From a bacterium HR28 (GTDB lineage: Bacteria; Chloroflexota; Chloroflexia; Thermomicrobiales; Thermomicrobiaceae), in assembly GCA_002898255.1 (NCBI GenBank), contig BEIE01000003.1:186001-250000 (forward strand): 64,000 nt of DNA. Reading direction: 5' to 3'. The notes beneath the pieces were generated by a model. The model was not told the DNA's origin, searched no databases, and worked only from the letters and a program-made list of their open reading frames with translations. This document shows, piece by piece, positions 26,937 through 35,612 of this stretch; positions within the stretch are counted from its first letter, which is position 1; each line of letters begins with the position of its first letter. Position numbers and translations under genes: made by a program.

Positions 26937-27964
26937 GAACAACCGCCGCTTGCGAAGAGACGAGCCACTTCGTCCACGGCAAATGTGGGAAGCGGGCGTT
27001 CACCCTCCGTGCTGACAACGACGCGGCGCGAGGGATCGGGATCAAGCCAACCAAGCTGCGTCGCAGGGATACCGGCCTGGCGGAGGGTCTCCAGAGCGAG
27101 CGCGCTGCTGTCTGGTGTGACGACTGCGAGGAGCGCACCAGAGGCGATGAGGCCTAAGGGATCGAGGCCGAGCGCGGCGCAGAGAGTCCGGGTCTCTGGG
27201 TAGACGAAGATGGCCCGCTCCTCGACGACCAGGCCGGTGCCGCAGGCGATGGCAACCTCGTGCAACCCGGTGGCCAGTCCACCCTCGGTTGGATCGTGCA
27301 GATATCGCAGGGCCGGACCGAGTGTCCGCTGGAGCAACTGAGCGGCAGCGACAACGCTGATGCCTGGTTCGAACAAGAAGCGCTGGCAACGGGAAACGAG
27401 CTCCGGGTCAAGGATCCGGCTCAGCGTCTCCGCACACTCACGGGCGAGGAGCGCTGTCCCCTCAATCGCAATCCCCCGTACCAGGAGGACGGCATCACCT
27501 GGATGAGCACGCTCTGGGGTGAGCAATTGATCCTCGCTTAAAAGACCGACCATCGTTCCAGCGACGATGGGGCGGTCGAGACCAGCGGTTATCTCGGTAT
27601 GGCCACCGACAAGTGTCACCCCAAGGTGCTGGGCGGCGTGCGCGAGGTCGTCAAGGATACGTTGGGCAAGTGAGGGTGTTGCACCTTCCGGTAGGAGGAC
27701 ACTCGCCAGGAACCAGCGGGGTGTTGCCCCAAGGCAGGCCACATCGTTGGCATTGACGTTCAGGGCGTACCACCCGATGGCATCGGTTGCGAAGGTAATC
27801 GGGTCACTTTTGAGGACGAGGAGCTCGCTGCCGGCGCGTACCACCGCTGCGTCGCGGCCAATGCCGGGACCAACGACGACACTCGGATCGCGGGGTAACC
27901 GCCCAAGAAAGGCGGCGAGGAGCTCTGCTGGTAGCTTGCCAACAGGGAGCGGAGCTTCAGCCAT
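26933..27964 (-). CDS. AIR-synthase-related (HypE/PurM-like) protein
   Basis: 343 aa from ATG 27964. PurM/HypE-fold features: VVVGPGIGRDAAVV, LNVNANDVACLGATPRWFL, LVGGHTEITAG, HDPTEGGLATGLHEVA. These proteins bind ATP and make or use acyl-phosphate/dehydrated intermediates, but this stand-alone type has no firmly assigned reaction. No other hydrogenase maturation genes are nearby, and the usual C-terminal PxxC of HypE is absent although the protein ends in GGCS. The track start is 48 codons too early. It overlaps pfkA by 8 nt. Confidence 0.82.
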   Translation of the reverse strand: MAEAPLPVGKLPAELLAAFLGRLPRDPSVVVGPGIGRDAAVVRAGSELLVLKSDPITFATDAIGWYALNVNANDVACLGATPRWFLASVLLPEGATPSLAQRILDDLAHAAQHLGVTLVGGHTEITAGLDRPIVAGTMVGLLSEDQLLTPERAHPGDAVLLVRGIAIEGTALLARECAETLSRILDPELVSRCQRFLFEPGISVVAAAQLLQRTLGPALRYLHDPTEGGLATGLHEVAIACGTGLVVEERAIFVYPETRTLCAALGLDPLGLIASGALLAVVTPDSSALALETLRQAGIPATQLGWLDPDPSRRVVVSTEGERPLPTFAVDEVARLFASGGCS

Positions 27965-29093
27965 GCGCCTGCTCCTCGTCCGGCTGAGCGAAACTGATCC
28001 CAATATCGCGCGCTGTTGCCAGCAGTGGATGGTTGAGCGGGACAAGGCGTGGACCGCGGGCGACTTCAGCCAAGGGTACGCGAACGATGCCCCAGGTTGC
28101 CTGGCCACTTGGGTGTCCTCGGACAGCCACCATCACTCCATGGTCACCTTGAGCAAGTGTCTCGACCGCGGCAGCGCCGAGTGCAGTGGCAAGTGTGCGG
28201 TCAGGAGGTGTAGGAGTGCCGCCGCGTTGCAGGTGACCGAGGACGACAGCGCGCACTTCCGTGGGGAGCAGGGCGCTGAGCTGCTGTTGAAGGACGACGG
28301 AAATGCCGCCGTACTTGCGCTGATAGGGGAGTGGACCGAGTCGCTCGTAGACAGCTTCGCCACCAATCGGTTTGGCGCCTTCCGCAACGGCGACGATCGT
28401 GAAGTGGCGTCCACGCTTCCGTCTGGCCTCCACAACTGCGACGATTCGTTCCAGGGAGAAGGGGAGCTCTGGCAGCAGGATGACATCTGCACCACCCGCG
28501 ACACCGGCGTGGAGCGCGATCCAGCCGGCATCGCGCCCCATGAGTTCGACGAGCATGACACGGTGGTGACTCTCGGCGGTGGTATGGAGCCGATCGATGG
28601 CTTCCGTGGCCGTGCAGACTGCGGTGTCAAACCCGATGGTCACGGCGGTCCCGCGCACATCGTTGTCGATCGTTTTGGGTACTCCGACGACGCGGAGCCC
28701 GAGCTGGTGTAGCCGATGGGCAATGGTGAGGCTTCCTTCGCCCCCAATGACCACGAGGGCGTCGACGTCCCACTGCTCGAGTGTGGCGAGCAGTGTTCTG
28801 CTGTGGTCACGTGGCTCGGTGTCACCGAGTTCGGGATGCTGAAAGTGGAAGGGGTCAGCGCGGTTGGAGGCGCCGAGGATCGTGCCACCGCGGACGAGGA
28901 GCCCTCGTACATCATCAAGGCCGAGCTCGCGTGCGCGGCCGAGGATTGCGCCCTCGTAGCCGTCAGCAAAGCCGACAACCTGCCACCCATAGCGGAGAAT
29001 AGCTGTCTTGACCACGGCGCGGATGGCTGCATTCAGCCCTGGTGCATCGCCACCGCCAGTGAGTACGCCAATACGGCGGATTCTCGTGGTCAT
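27957..29093 (-). CDS. pfkA: 6-phosphofructokinase, mixed-substrate/group III type
   Basis: Phosphorylates fructose 6-phosphate in glycolysis; 378 aa. Seen: GVLTGGGDAPGLNAAIR, VVIGGEGSL, GVPKTIDNDV, TIGFDTAVCTATEAIDRL, ELMGRDAGWIALHAG and GHLQRGGTPTPPD. The Gly in GGEGS argues for ATP as donor, while Lys in PKTIDND is the feature of group III enzymes, some of which use pyrophosphate; donor choice needs assay. ATG 29093 has GGGAG upstream. Translationally coupled with the AIR-synthase-like gene. Confidence 0.95.
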   Translation of the reverse strand: MTTRIRRIGVLTGGGDAPGLNAAIRAVVKTAILRYGWQVVGFADGYEGAILGRARELGLDDVRGLLVRGGTILGASNRADPFHFQHPELGDTEPRDHSRTLLATLEQWDVDALVVIGGEGSLTIAHRLHQLGLRVVGVPKTIDNDVRGTAVTIGFDTAVCTATEAIDRLHTTAESHHRVMLVELMGRDAGWIALHAGVAGGADVILLPELPFSLERIVAVVEARRKRGRHFTIVAVAEGAKPIGGEAVYERLGPLPYQRKYGGISVVLQQQLSALLPTEVRAVVLGHLQRGGTPTPPDRTLATALGAAAVETLAQGDHGVMVAVRGHPSGQATWGIVRVPLAEVARGPRLVPLNHPLLATARDIGISFAQPDEEQAHG

Positions 29094-29244
29094 TGTGCGC
29101 TCCCTGTTCGCCTGCGTCTCGCCAGAGCATGGGTATACTCTGCGTCGAGGCCGAGACGGTGTGCCCCGACGAAGCCCCAGCGCATTCTACGCGAGTGCGG
29201 TGCAGGACTGTGCGGTGTGGTTCCCGCGCGAGGGAGAACGAACG

Positions 29245-30699
29245 ATGACGACGGAGCGGAAATACGTTGAGGAGCTGATCGAGCAGGAAGATGATTTCGA
29301 CCGCTGGTATGTCGAGGTAATTCAGAAGGCTGAGCTCGCAGACGAGTCACCAGTGCGCGGCACACGGGTCATCCGCCCGTATGGCTTTGCGCTCTGGGAG
29401 AACATGCAGGCGGAACTCGACCGGCGAATCAAAGCGACCGGTGTCCAGAACGCTTATTTCCCGCTTTTCATCCCGAAGAGTTATCTCGAGCGTGAGGCCC
29501 AGCACATCCAGGGCTTCGCGCCGGAAGTTGCGTGGGTAACAAAGGGCGGCGACAAGGAACTGGAAGAACCGCTGGCGGTACGGCCAACTTCCGAATCGAT
29601 CATCTGCCCTATGTTCGCGCGCTGGGTGCAGTCGTATCGAGATCTTCCCATTCTGATTAACCAATGGTGCAGCGTCGTTCGCTGGGAGGAGCGCCCACGG
29701 GCGTTTTTGCGGACGCTCGAGTTCCTTTGGCAGGAAGGGCATACCGTGCATGCGACGCTCGAAGAGGCGGAGGAGCGTGCACGGCTCATGCTCGAGGTCT
29801 ACCGGGACTTTGTGGAGACCGAGCTTGCAATCCCGGTGATTCCGGGACAGAAGACAGAATCGGAGAAATTCGCTGGGGCACTGCGCACCTACACCATCGA
29901 GGCCATGATGGGTGGCAAGCACTGGGCATTGCAGTCGGCGACCTCGCACAATCTCGGTGACCATTTTGGGAAGGTCTTTGAGATAACGTTCCTGGATCGT
30001 GAGGGAAAGCGCCGATTTGCCTTCAATACAAGCTGGGGGCTTTCTCACCGCACGATCGGTGCGATGGTGATGGTGCATGGGGATGATCGTGGGCTCAAGC
30101 TCCCGCCGCGCGTCGCACCGATCCAGGTGGTCATCGTGCCAATCTGGCGGAAGGACGAGGAACGCCGGCAGGTAGAGGAAGCGGTTGAGCGAGTGCGGAC
30201 GATGCTCCGGCGAGTCGTGCGCGTCCATGCGGATTTGCGTGACGACAAGACGCCCGGTTGGAAGTTCAACGACTGGGACCTCAAAGGCGTACCGATCCGC
30301 CTTGAGATCGGGCCACGCGATGTGGCCAATGATCAGGTCACGCTCGTCCGGCGCGATGTGCTGGGGCAGAGGCAGACAGTGCCGGTGACGAACGTCGTCG
30401 AAGCAGTGCAACAAGAACTGGATTCAATTCAGGCTAGTCTGTACCGCGCAGCGCGCGAAATGCTGGAGCGCCATACCGAAGATGTGCGGGACTACGAACG
30501 GCTCAAGGAGCGTGTGGCGAGTAACGCCGGATTCAATCGCGCCTTCTGGTGCGGGAGCGCCGAGTGTGAAGCGCGGGTCAAGGCGGAGACCAAGGCGACG
30601 ATCCGTTGCATCCCGTTCGAGCAGCCGACAGAGTATGAGCCCTGCCTCGTGTGCGGAGCTACGGGGCGCTACCAAGTGATCTGGGCCCGAGCATACTGA
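29245..30699 (+). CDS. proS: Prolyl-tRNA synthetase, archaeal/eukaryotic type
   Basis: Charges tRNA-Pro; class II, 484 aa. Motifs: YGFALWENMQAELDRRI, RPTSESIICPMF, NQWCSVVRWEERPRAFLRTLEFLWQEGHT (motif 2) and TSWGLSHRTIGAMVMVHGD. There is no bacterial editing insert; instead a C-terminal zinc-like domain carries Cys residues (AFWCGSAECE, CLVCGA) and a terminal Tyr (WARAY), as in archaeal-type ProRS. The track frame starts at 29008, but ATG 29245 with GAGGGAGAAC is the family start. A TATACT at 29134-29139 may be its -10 box. Confidence 0.96.
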   Translation: MTTERKYVEELIEQEDDFDRWYVEVIQKAELADESPVRGTRVIRPYGFALWENMQAELDRRIKATGVQNAYFPLFIPKSYLEREAQHIQGFAPEVAWVTKGGDKELEEPLAVRPTSESIICPMFARWVQSYRDLPILINQWCSVVRWEERPRAFLRTLEFLWQEGHTVHATLEEAEERARLMLEVYRDFVETELAIPVIPGQKTESEKFAGALRTYTIEAMMGGKHWALQSATSHNLGDHFGKVFEITFLDREGKRRFAFNTSWGLSHRTIGAMVMVHGDDRGLKLPPRVAPIQVVIVPIWRKDEERRQVEEAVERVRTMLRRVVRVHADLRDDKTPGWKFNDWDLKGVPIRLEIGPRDVANDQVTLVRRDVLGQRQTVPVTNVVEAVQQELDSIQASLYRAAREMLERHTEDVRDYERLKERVASNAGFNRAFWCGSAECEARVKAETKATIRCIPFEQPTEYEPCLVCGATGRYQVIWARAY

Positions 30700-30728
30700 G
30701 GCGGTGCATCGGTCCAAAAGACTGCTGT

Positions 30729-30748
30729 GGGCCGGGGTAACCCGGCCC
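30729..30748. terminator. GNRA-loop hairpin between proS and tRNA-Ser
   Basis: GGGCCGGG-GTAA-CCCGGCCC is a perfect 8-bp stem closed by a GTAA tetraloop, 30 nt past the proS stop. On the minus strand it follows the tRNA and is succeeded by a sequence containing TCTTTT. It could serve both convergent transcripts. Confidence 0.6.
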
Positions 30749-30777
30749 GTATCGTCTCTATCATGTACGTCGTTCAG

Positions 30778-30864
30778 CGGAAGGGGTGGGATTCGAACCC
30801 ACGAGGGGCTTACGCCCCCACACGGTTTCCAGCCGTGCGCACTCGGCCACTATGCGACCCTTCC
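30778..30864 (-). tRNA. tRNA-Ser (anticodon GGA)
   Basis: Acceptor GGAAGGG/CCCTTCC with discriminator G. T8 and a type-II D-arm GTGGCCGAGTGC follow; the anticodon stem-loop CACGGCTGGAAACCGTG carries GGA. There is a long variable arm (GGGGGCGTAAGCCCCC) and T-arm GTGGGTTCGAATCCCAC. No CCA is encoded. Reads UCC/UCU. Confidence 0.95.
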
Positions 30865-30897
30865 GTGCGAGTGCCTGGCGATGTGCGCCACTAACAG

Positions 30898-30927
30898 AGT
30901 CTACTCGGAGAAGCGACTCTCCGGCAA
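30898..30927 (-). promoter_or_regulatory. Promoter of tRNA-Ser(GGA)
   Basis: Minus strand TTGCCG (30927-30922), 18-nt spacer, TAGACT (30903-30898). Same -35 and spacing as the tRNA-Arg promoter. Confidence 0.55.
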
Positions 30928-30948
30928 CGTGAAGCACGTCCGTAGCTA

Positions 30949-31474
30949 GCTCGCCTATGAAAACCACAGTCGGCATGACACTGATACAAGACTGCTCTGG
31001 CGAAAAGGGACGGATGCGGTTGGTCAAGCGCTCGCCTGAGCAGTAGGTGCGAGCGACTGGACGAGAGGATCAACCGAGTTGCTCAAGAAGCAGAAATGAC
31101 CAAAGGTTTGCCTTATAAAGGGCTTCCACCTGGGAACTCTGTCTCGTGGTGTCACCGACTGTGGGCGCAAGAGTTTGCTCTGATGGAAGGCATCAGGTGC
31201 GAAACCGGGCTCGACAGCGAAAAAAGCTGCGGGATGACAATGAGCTGTCGGCCACGTTTGCCCCCGAATGTGTTCGGGAGCTTTTGGAACCCGTTTCAGC
31301 GGTGATCACCCGACGGAGACACTGTGTGTCGGGATCAGAATGGATTTGGTGGCCAGGCGAGCGAAGAAAACGCTGGAAGGTGCTCGGGCGTTTGTAGGGT
31401 GGTGTTGCACGAGTGGGAGCGGCTGGGATGCCGGTCTCCGCCGACGGAGAGCATTCCTCGCATCGGACATGCGC
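30949..31474. other. Intergenic region before the TSP3 lipoprotein, no gene
   Basis: About 520 nt. Frames at 31096-31305, 31146-31397 and 31324-31611 overlap each other and show no protein character. Its base composition is less GC-rich than the neighbours. No RNA family was recognised. Confidence 0.4.
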
Positions 31475-31504
31475 TTGACAGCCGTATCGGTCAGTTTTTA
31501 CGCT
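31475..31504 (+). promoter_or_regulatory. Promoter of the TSP3-repeat lipoprotein
   Basis: Perfect -35 TTGACA (31475-31480), 18-nt spacer and TACGCT (31499-31504). The start site would lie about 45 nt before ATG 31554. Confidence 0.5.
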
Positions 31505-31553
31505 ACGGCTGGCTGATAGACCACCTGAGTTGCGAAGGGCGGGACAGGAGGCG

Positions 31554-32735
31554 ATGTGGCGGCGATCGGCCAGGCGGGCACTTTTGCTGTTGCTCCTTCT
31601 CGCAGCACTGATCGTGGCCGGGTGTGTTCCGCGAGGGAGTGGCAGTGCCGGGAGTGATGAGGCAACACGAACAGTAACCAACGAGGGAGCCGTGACTGCC
31701 ACTCCCAGTGTGGGCGCATCGATGGCACAGGCGAGTGCGCAACTTTCCCAGTCGGGTGTCGTCGTGGTCGAACTATGGTGGGGCGGTCCAACCCAGGAAT
31801 TTGTGCTCGTTTTGATCGATCCGAACGGTGAAGAAATCGAGATCGGACGCTATCAGGCTCAGGAGCAACAATGGTTGCCGGTACCAGTGAACCTACCGCG
31901 TGTCGCAGGGGAGCGACTCCAGGCGGGAACCTGGCGGGTGCGTTGGATGGAAGCTTCCCAACGTCGCGTCGTGGCCGAGGCCACTCTGAACGTCACCACA
32001 CAAGACGTGCAACGCTGGCGTGCTGCCAGCACACCTCGCCCGGAGTCGACGCCGCTTGCGGAACAGCAGGCGACGCCAGTCGGTTCGCCTACTGCGCAGC
32101 GACCCACGCCGACGCCAGTGCCGCCCGCTTGGGCTGCGTCCTGGCCGAGTCAGCCGATCCAGCCACAGGACTGCTTCACGGGTGCGCGAAATGTTGTCGA
32201 GGTGGGGATTCGCAATTCGACCGGGCGGCCGGGACAGAGCTGGCGGATGATCGTGCAGGTGATCAATCCGGCCGGCGATGTTGCGGAGTTGGGGCCGATT
32301 ACTGTCGAGGCGGACCGCGCAACACAGACGCAGTTCGACCTCTGCGAGTATGGTGGAACGTCGGCGCTGGTGGGAACCTGGAGGGTGCGCTGGGTCGATG
32401 CTGGTAACCGCAGCGTTGTGTACCAAGAAGTGACGTTTGAAGTGTTGCCAGTTTCCGGCGGTAGCCCGGCTCCCCCACCACCGCAAGGGAGTGTAGACAG
32501 CGATGGTGACGGCTTCGTGGATGATGAGGAACTCAATTTCGGCTCCGACCCACACAATCCTGATACTGATGGCGATGGCCTGCTCGACGGATTCGAGGTC
32601 TGGCAGTACGGCACTGACCCGACCGTCATCGACACCGATTGGGACGGAACGTACGATGGCGCCGAATACCAACTCGGCACCGATCCGTGGGATCCGTGTG
32701 ATCCAAATCCCGACGCTGACGCCTGCACACTCTGA
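31554..32735 (+). CDS. Lipoprotein with duplicated beta domain and TSP3 calcium-binding repeats
   Basis: 393 aa from ATG 31554 (CAGGAG just upstream; the track's TTG 31530 has none). Signal RRALLLLLLLAALIVAGC has a clear lipobox. Two similar modules follow, each ending in GTWRVRWMEASQRRVV or GTWRVRWVDAGNRSVV, separated by a Pro/Thr linker. The last 75 residues are thrombospondin type-3-like repeats (DSDGDGFVDDEE, DTDGDGLLDGFE, DTDWDGTYDGAE), which bind Ca2+ in known proteins. Probably an anchored extracellular protein. Ligand unknown. Confidence 0.88.
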   Translation: MWRRSARRALLLLLLLAALIVAGCVPRGSGSAGSDEATRTVTNEGAVTATPSVGASMAQASAQLSQSGVVVVELWWGGPTQEFVLVLIDPNGEEIEIGRYQAQEQQWLPVPVNLPRVAGERLQAGTWRVRWMEASQRRVVAEATLNVTTQDVQRWRAASTPRPESTPLAEQQATPVGSPTAQRPTPTPVPPAWAASWPSQPIQPQDCFTGARNVVEVGIRNSTGRPGQSWRMIVQVINPAGDVAELGPITVEADRATQTQFDLCEYGGTSALVGTWRVRWVDAGNRSVVYQEVTFEVLPVSGGSPAPPPPQGSVDSDGDGFVDDEELNFGSDPHNPDTDGDGLLDGFEVWQYGTDPTVIDTDWDGTYDGAEYQLGTDPWDPCDPNPDADACTL

Positions 32736-33272
32736 AAGGGAGCGCGGTCCTCTGCCAGCTATTCAGTGATCAAGAAGACCAGGCGCTGCGGAGTGCTTGC
32801 CTGCGTCAGCGGGCTCTCACGCTTCGGTCGACGTGCTGCAGTTGCAAGACATCGCACGTGCGGCGCGTCCGGCTCTTTTGCATCTTCTTCGAAGAGAAAA
32901 GCCGTGTGCTGGTTACGGCGGGCGCTCGGTGAGGAGAGTCGCGGCTGTGCGGGCTCGCCACCGTATCGTTTTCAGAACGTGAGCTACTCTGTGAAGACAT
33001 GTAGCCACTTCAGGCTTTATGCGAGCGAAGTCGTACCGAGTGGCCCTGGCGCAGGAGAGCCCGTCTATTCGAGCGCGGTCGGACAGCTCACTCGTAGCCC
33101 GGCCGTTGGGAGCAGTTCGCTCGCTCACTCGGATTCGGCAGCGCCTGCGATACCGGTAGCCGGAGCCGATTTTGGCCTGTAACCCGGAGCAGTACTCAAA
33201 GTGACGGAGAGGGGTGAAAAAAGAAAGGGCGGACCCAACACAGTGGTCCGCGTGTATGCCGAGTATTGCCGG
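32736..33272. other. Intergenic region before the tRNA pair, no supported gene
   Basis: About 540 nt. The 138-aa frame 32766-33182 is Ser/Arg/Cys-rich without start signals and is judged spurious. No RNA was recognised. Confidence 0.4.
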
Positions 33273-33360
33273 CCGAGGGGGTGGGATTCGAACCCACGAG
33301 GCGCTCGTCGCGCCTACCGCTTTTCGAGAGCGGCACCTTCAACCACTCGGACACCCCTCG
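33273..33360 (-). tRNA. tRNA-Ser (anticodon CGA)
   Basis: Acceptor CGAGGGG/CCCCTCG with discriminator G, T8-G9, D-arm GAGTGGTTGAAGG, anticodon stem-loop CCGCTCTCGAAAAGCGG with CGA. Long variable arm GGCGCGACGAGCGCC and T-arm GTGGGTTCGAATCCCAC follow. The first base is C by this alignment, which is uncommon. No CCA encoded. Reads UCG. Confidence 0.93.
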
Positions 33361-33399
33361 GCGTGGTAGAAGGTGCGAACACTGAGACTCGAGAACCGG

Positions 33400-33472
33400 T
33401 ACGCCCGGAGGGACTCGAACCCCCGACCTTTAGGTCCGCAACCTAACGCTCTATCCACTGAGCTACGGGCGC
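33400..33472 (-). tRNA. tRNA-Arg (anticodon GCG)
   Basis: GCGCCCG T A GCTCAGTGGATAGAGC with anticodon stem-loop TTAGG-TTGCGGA-CCTAA. In the 7-nt loop positions 34-36 are GCG, so the direct reading is the CGC codon. T-arm GGGGGTTCGAGTCCCTC; G1 pairs with U72 as wobble; discriminator A; no CCA encoded. Most bacteria use ACG, edited to ICG, for this box, so GCG is notable. 39 nt upstream of tRNA-Ser(CGA) and probably co-transcribed. Confidence 0.92.
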
Positions 33473-33518
33473 ACGTCATTCATTGTTGCTACTGGTGGTT
33501 GTTCCACCAGCACGGGAC

Positions 33519-33548
33519 AGTATAGCACGTCACTGCTTTGGGCGGCAA
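33519..33548 (-). promoter_or_regulatory. Promoter of the tRNA-Arg/tRNA-Ser pair
   Basis: Minus strand TTGCCG (33548-33543), 18-nt spacer ending in an extended -10 TGC, then TATACT (33524-33519). A 7-bp hairpin CTGGTGG/CCACCAG (33492-33510) lies between it and tRNA-Arg. Confidence 0.7.
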
Positions 33549-33724
33549 GTCCTGGATGGGCAGAGCACAGAGCAAGCAGCGCTAGTTCCTTCCACGGTGG
33601 GTCTCTCTGATCCGAAGCCCCGCTGGCGCGCACCCTCATGTGTACACCGACGAGCCATTTGGCGAACCATTCCTCGGGTGACGGATGAGGTTCTGTTGTC
33701 CCAACAATGCTGGAGGTAAGTTGG

Positions 33725-34420
33725 CTAGCGAGACAACGCTTGTTGCATTGCGTCTCGGAAACGCCGGAGTTCCTGGCCTGGTGCCTGTCCGCTGTGAAAG
33801 AGGGCAGAGCCCGTCACCACAATGTCGGCACCAGCACGAACGACCGCTTCGATGTTGGAGAGTTTGACACCTCCATCGACGGACAGAAGGCAGCGTAACC
33901 CGGCTTCGTCGACCATCCGGCGGAGTCTTTCCAGCTTTCGGAGGGCGCTGGGGATGAGCGATTGGCCACCGAAGCCGGGATCGACCGTCATAACCAGTAC
34001 TAAATCCACGAACGGTAGAATCTCCTCGATAGCCGCCAGAGGAGTTGCCGGATTCAAAGCCACCCCAGCGAGCACACCCAGTTCGTGGATCATTTGCACC
34101 GTGCGGTGGAGATGGATGCTCGCTTCCACGTGGACGGTAATCGCCGTCGCTCCAGCCTCAGCAAAGGCGGCGAGGTAACGCTCAGGCTCGACGATCATCA
34201 GATGCACGTCGAGGGGCAGCGTCGTCACCTGCCGGAGAGCAGTGACAACAGGGAGCCCAAAGCTGATATTCGGAACGAACCGGCCGTCCATCACGTCGAG
34301 ATGGATCGCGTCCGCCCCGGCTTCCTCGAGCTCTCGGACGATCTCGCCGAGCCGCGCGAAGTCGGCGTTCAAGATCGACGGCGACAACATCGGGCGGCGG
34401 TGGCCGAACGTCGTCGTCAT
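33725..34420 (-). CDS. rpe: Ribulose-phosphate 3-epimerase
   Basis: Interconverts ribulose 5-phosphate and xylulose 5-phosphate in the pentose phosphate pathway. TIM barrel, 231 aa. Motifs: SPSILNADFARL, HLDVMDGRFVPNISFG, DVHLMIVEP, VLVMTVDPGFGGQ, SVDGGVKLSN and GADIVVTGSALF. The metal-binding His, Asp, His and Asp residues are all in place. Stands alone, divergent from the molybdopterin-binding gene. Confidence 0.96.
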   Translation of the reverse strand: MTTTFGHRRPMLSPSILNADFARLGEIVRELEEAGADAIHLDVMDGRFVPNISFGLPVVTALRQVTTLPLDVHLMIVEPERYLAAFAEAGATAITVHVEASIHLHRTVQMIHELGVLAGVALNPATPLAAIEEILPFVDLVLVMTVDPGFGGQSLIPSALRKLERLRRMVDEAGLRCLLSVDGGVKLSNIEAVVRAGADIVVTGSALFHSGQAPGQELRRFRDAMQQALSR

Positions 34421-34541
34421 GGAAGCTTTCCCTTCGCTGCGGTCTTGAAGCGACGGGAACCCCCGTCGCGTGCGCTGCTGAGTGTACCGGTTGAGTAATC
34501 AGCTATGCTTGCTCTCGTGATGTGCGAGAGGGGTCGTACTG

Positions 34542-35573
34542 ATGCGCCGCACATGGTATCGCATAGGGGACGAACCGATTCCGGAAGGAGCGGTGCTGCG
34601 GCGTGACGTCGTGGTCCACGCTGACGGGCGTCAACAGTTTCGGCGCGGAGTTCCGCTCACGGAAGTTCTGACCCGGGGAGTACTTCCAAGCGGTACGCGT
34701 TTGCCGATCGCGGCTCCGGAGGAGGGAGAACTCGAGCAGCATGTGGCTTCACAGCGCATCGCGGAAGCGATTGCCGGTCCGGGAACGATTTTGGATGCGC
34801 CGCACCAGGGGCAAGTGAACGTCCGGGCTGCGCAGCTCGGGGTTGTCCGCGTCGATACACGGCGACTGGAGCGGCTGGTACGCAGCGGACATGCGCTCGT
34901 TGCAACGGTTCTCGACGGACGCGTTGCCGATGCCGGGGAAGTCATCGCGATCGCGAAGGCGCCAGCGCTCTTTGTGCCCGAGCGGGCGCTGGCACGCGCA
35001 CTGGCGGCCCTGGGACATGTGCCACTCGTGCGAGTGGCGCCGTTCCGCCGGCGGCGTGTTGCGTTACTGGCTGGTGAGCGCGTCCGTCCAGCTGCAGTCG
35101 ATGTTGCGGTGCGTGCACTCAGTGAAAAGCTCCAGCGTCTTGGGGCAGTGCTCGAGCGGGTTGAACGCCTGGCACATGATGAACCAGCGACGATCGCCGA
35201 GCGGATCACCGCATGGCGGCAGACCGGGACTGAGTTTGTCCTGACCGCCGGCTCGATCATGCTCGATCCGGACGATCCGTTCCTGCGAGCGCTCCGTCGC
35301 CTAGGAGCTCGGATGACGGTGCGCGGTGCACCGGTGGATCCTGGCACAATGTTTTGGGTTGCCTATCTTGATGGTCTGCCGGTGTTCGGTTTGGCAAGCT
35401 GCGAGATGTATGGGCGCATTTCGGTCTTCGACCTTGCGCTTCCTTATGCACTGGCCGACGAACGCCTGGATCGCGCGCTCTTTGCGCAACTGGCGCACGG
35501 CGGCCTCCTTGCAGATACGCAGCTGGCGCGAATGCCTCAAGCGTGGCGCCGTCAAGAGGAGGGCGCAGGCTGA
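34542..35573 (+). CDS. Molybdopterin-binding (MoCF-like) domain protein
   Basis: 343 aa, cytosolic. The C-terminal half has a MogA/MoaB-like fold pattern: TEFVLTAGSIMLDPDDPFLRALRRLGARMTVRGAPVDPGTMFWVAYLDGLPVFGL, similar to the GxG...DD...PG segment of molybdopterin-binding proteins. The N-terminal half (ILDAPHQGQVNVRAAQLGVVRVDTRRL) resembles a MoeA-type linker region. This stand-alone form occurs in Chloroflexota; the exact step in cofactor handling is unknown. No other moa/moe genes are nearby. Confidence 0.7.
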   Translation: MRRTWYRIGDEPIPEGAVLRRDVVVHADGRQQFRRGVPLTEVLTRGVLPSGTRLPIAAPEEGELEQHVASQRIAEAIAGPGTILDAPHQGQVNVRAAQLGVVRVDTRRLERLVRSGHALVATVLDGRVADAGEVIAIAKAPALFVPERALARALAALGHVPLVRVAPFRRRRVALLAGERVRPAAVDVAVRALSEKLQRLGAVLERVERLAHDEPATIAERITAWRQTGTEFVLTAGSIMLDPDDPFLRALRRLGARMTVRGAPVDPGTMFWVAYLDGLPVFGLASCEMYGRISVFDLALPYALADERLDRALFAQLAHGGLLADTQLARMPQAWRRQEEGAG

Positions 35574-35612
35574 ACGAGGCGTATACTCGCTAAGGAGCGA
35601 CGAGGCTGAGAA

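Noticed and set aside
27567-28712. 381-aa plus-strand ORF
   Set aside because: Antisense to pfkA and the AIR-synthase-like gene, both with strong motifs.
32766-33182. 138-aa ORF between lipoprotein and tRNAs
   Set aside because: No ribosome binding site, Ser/Arg/Cys-rich, no recognisable pattern.
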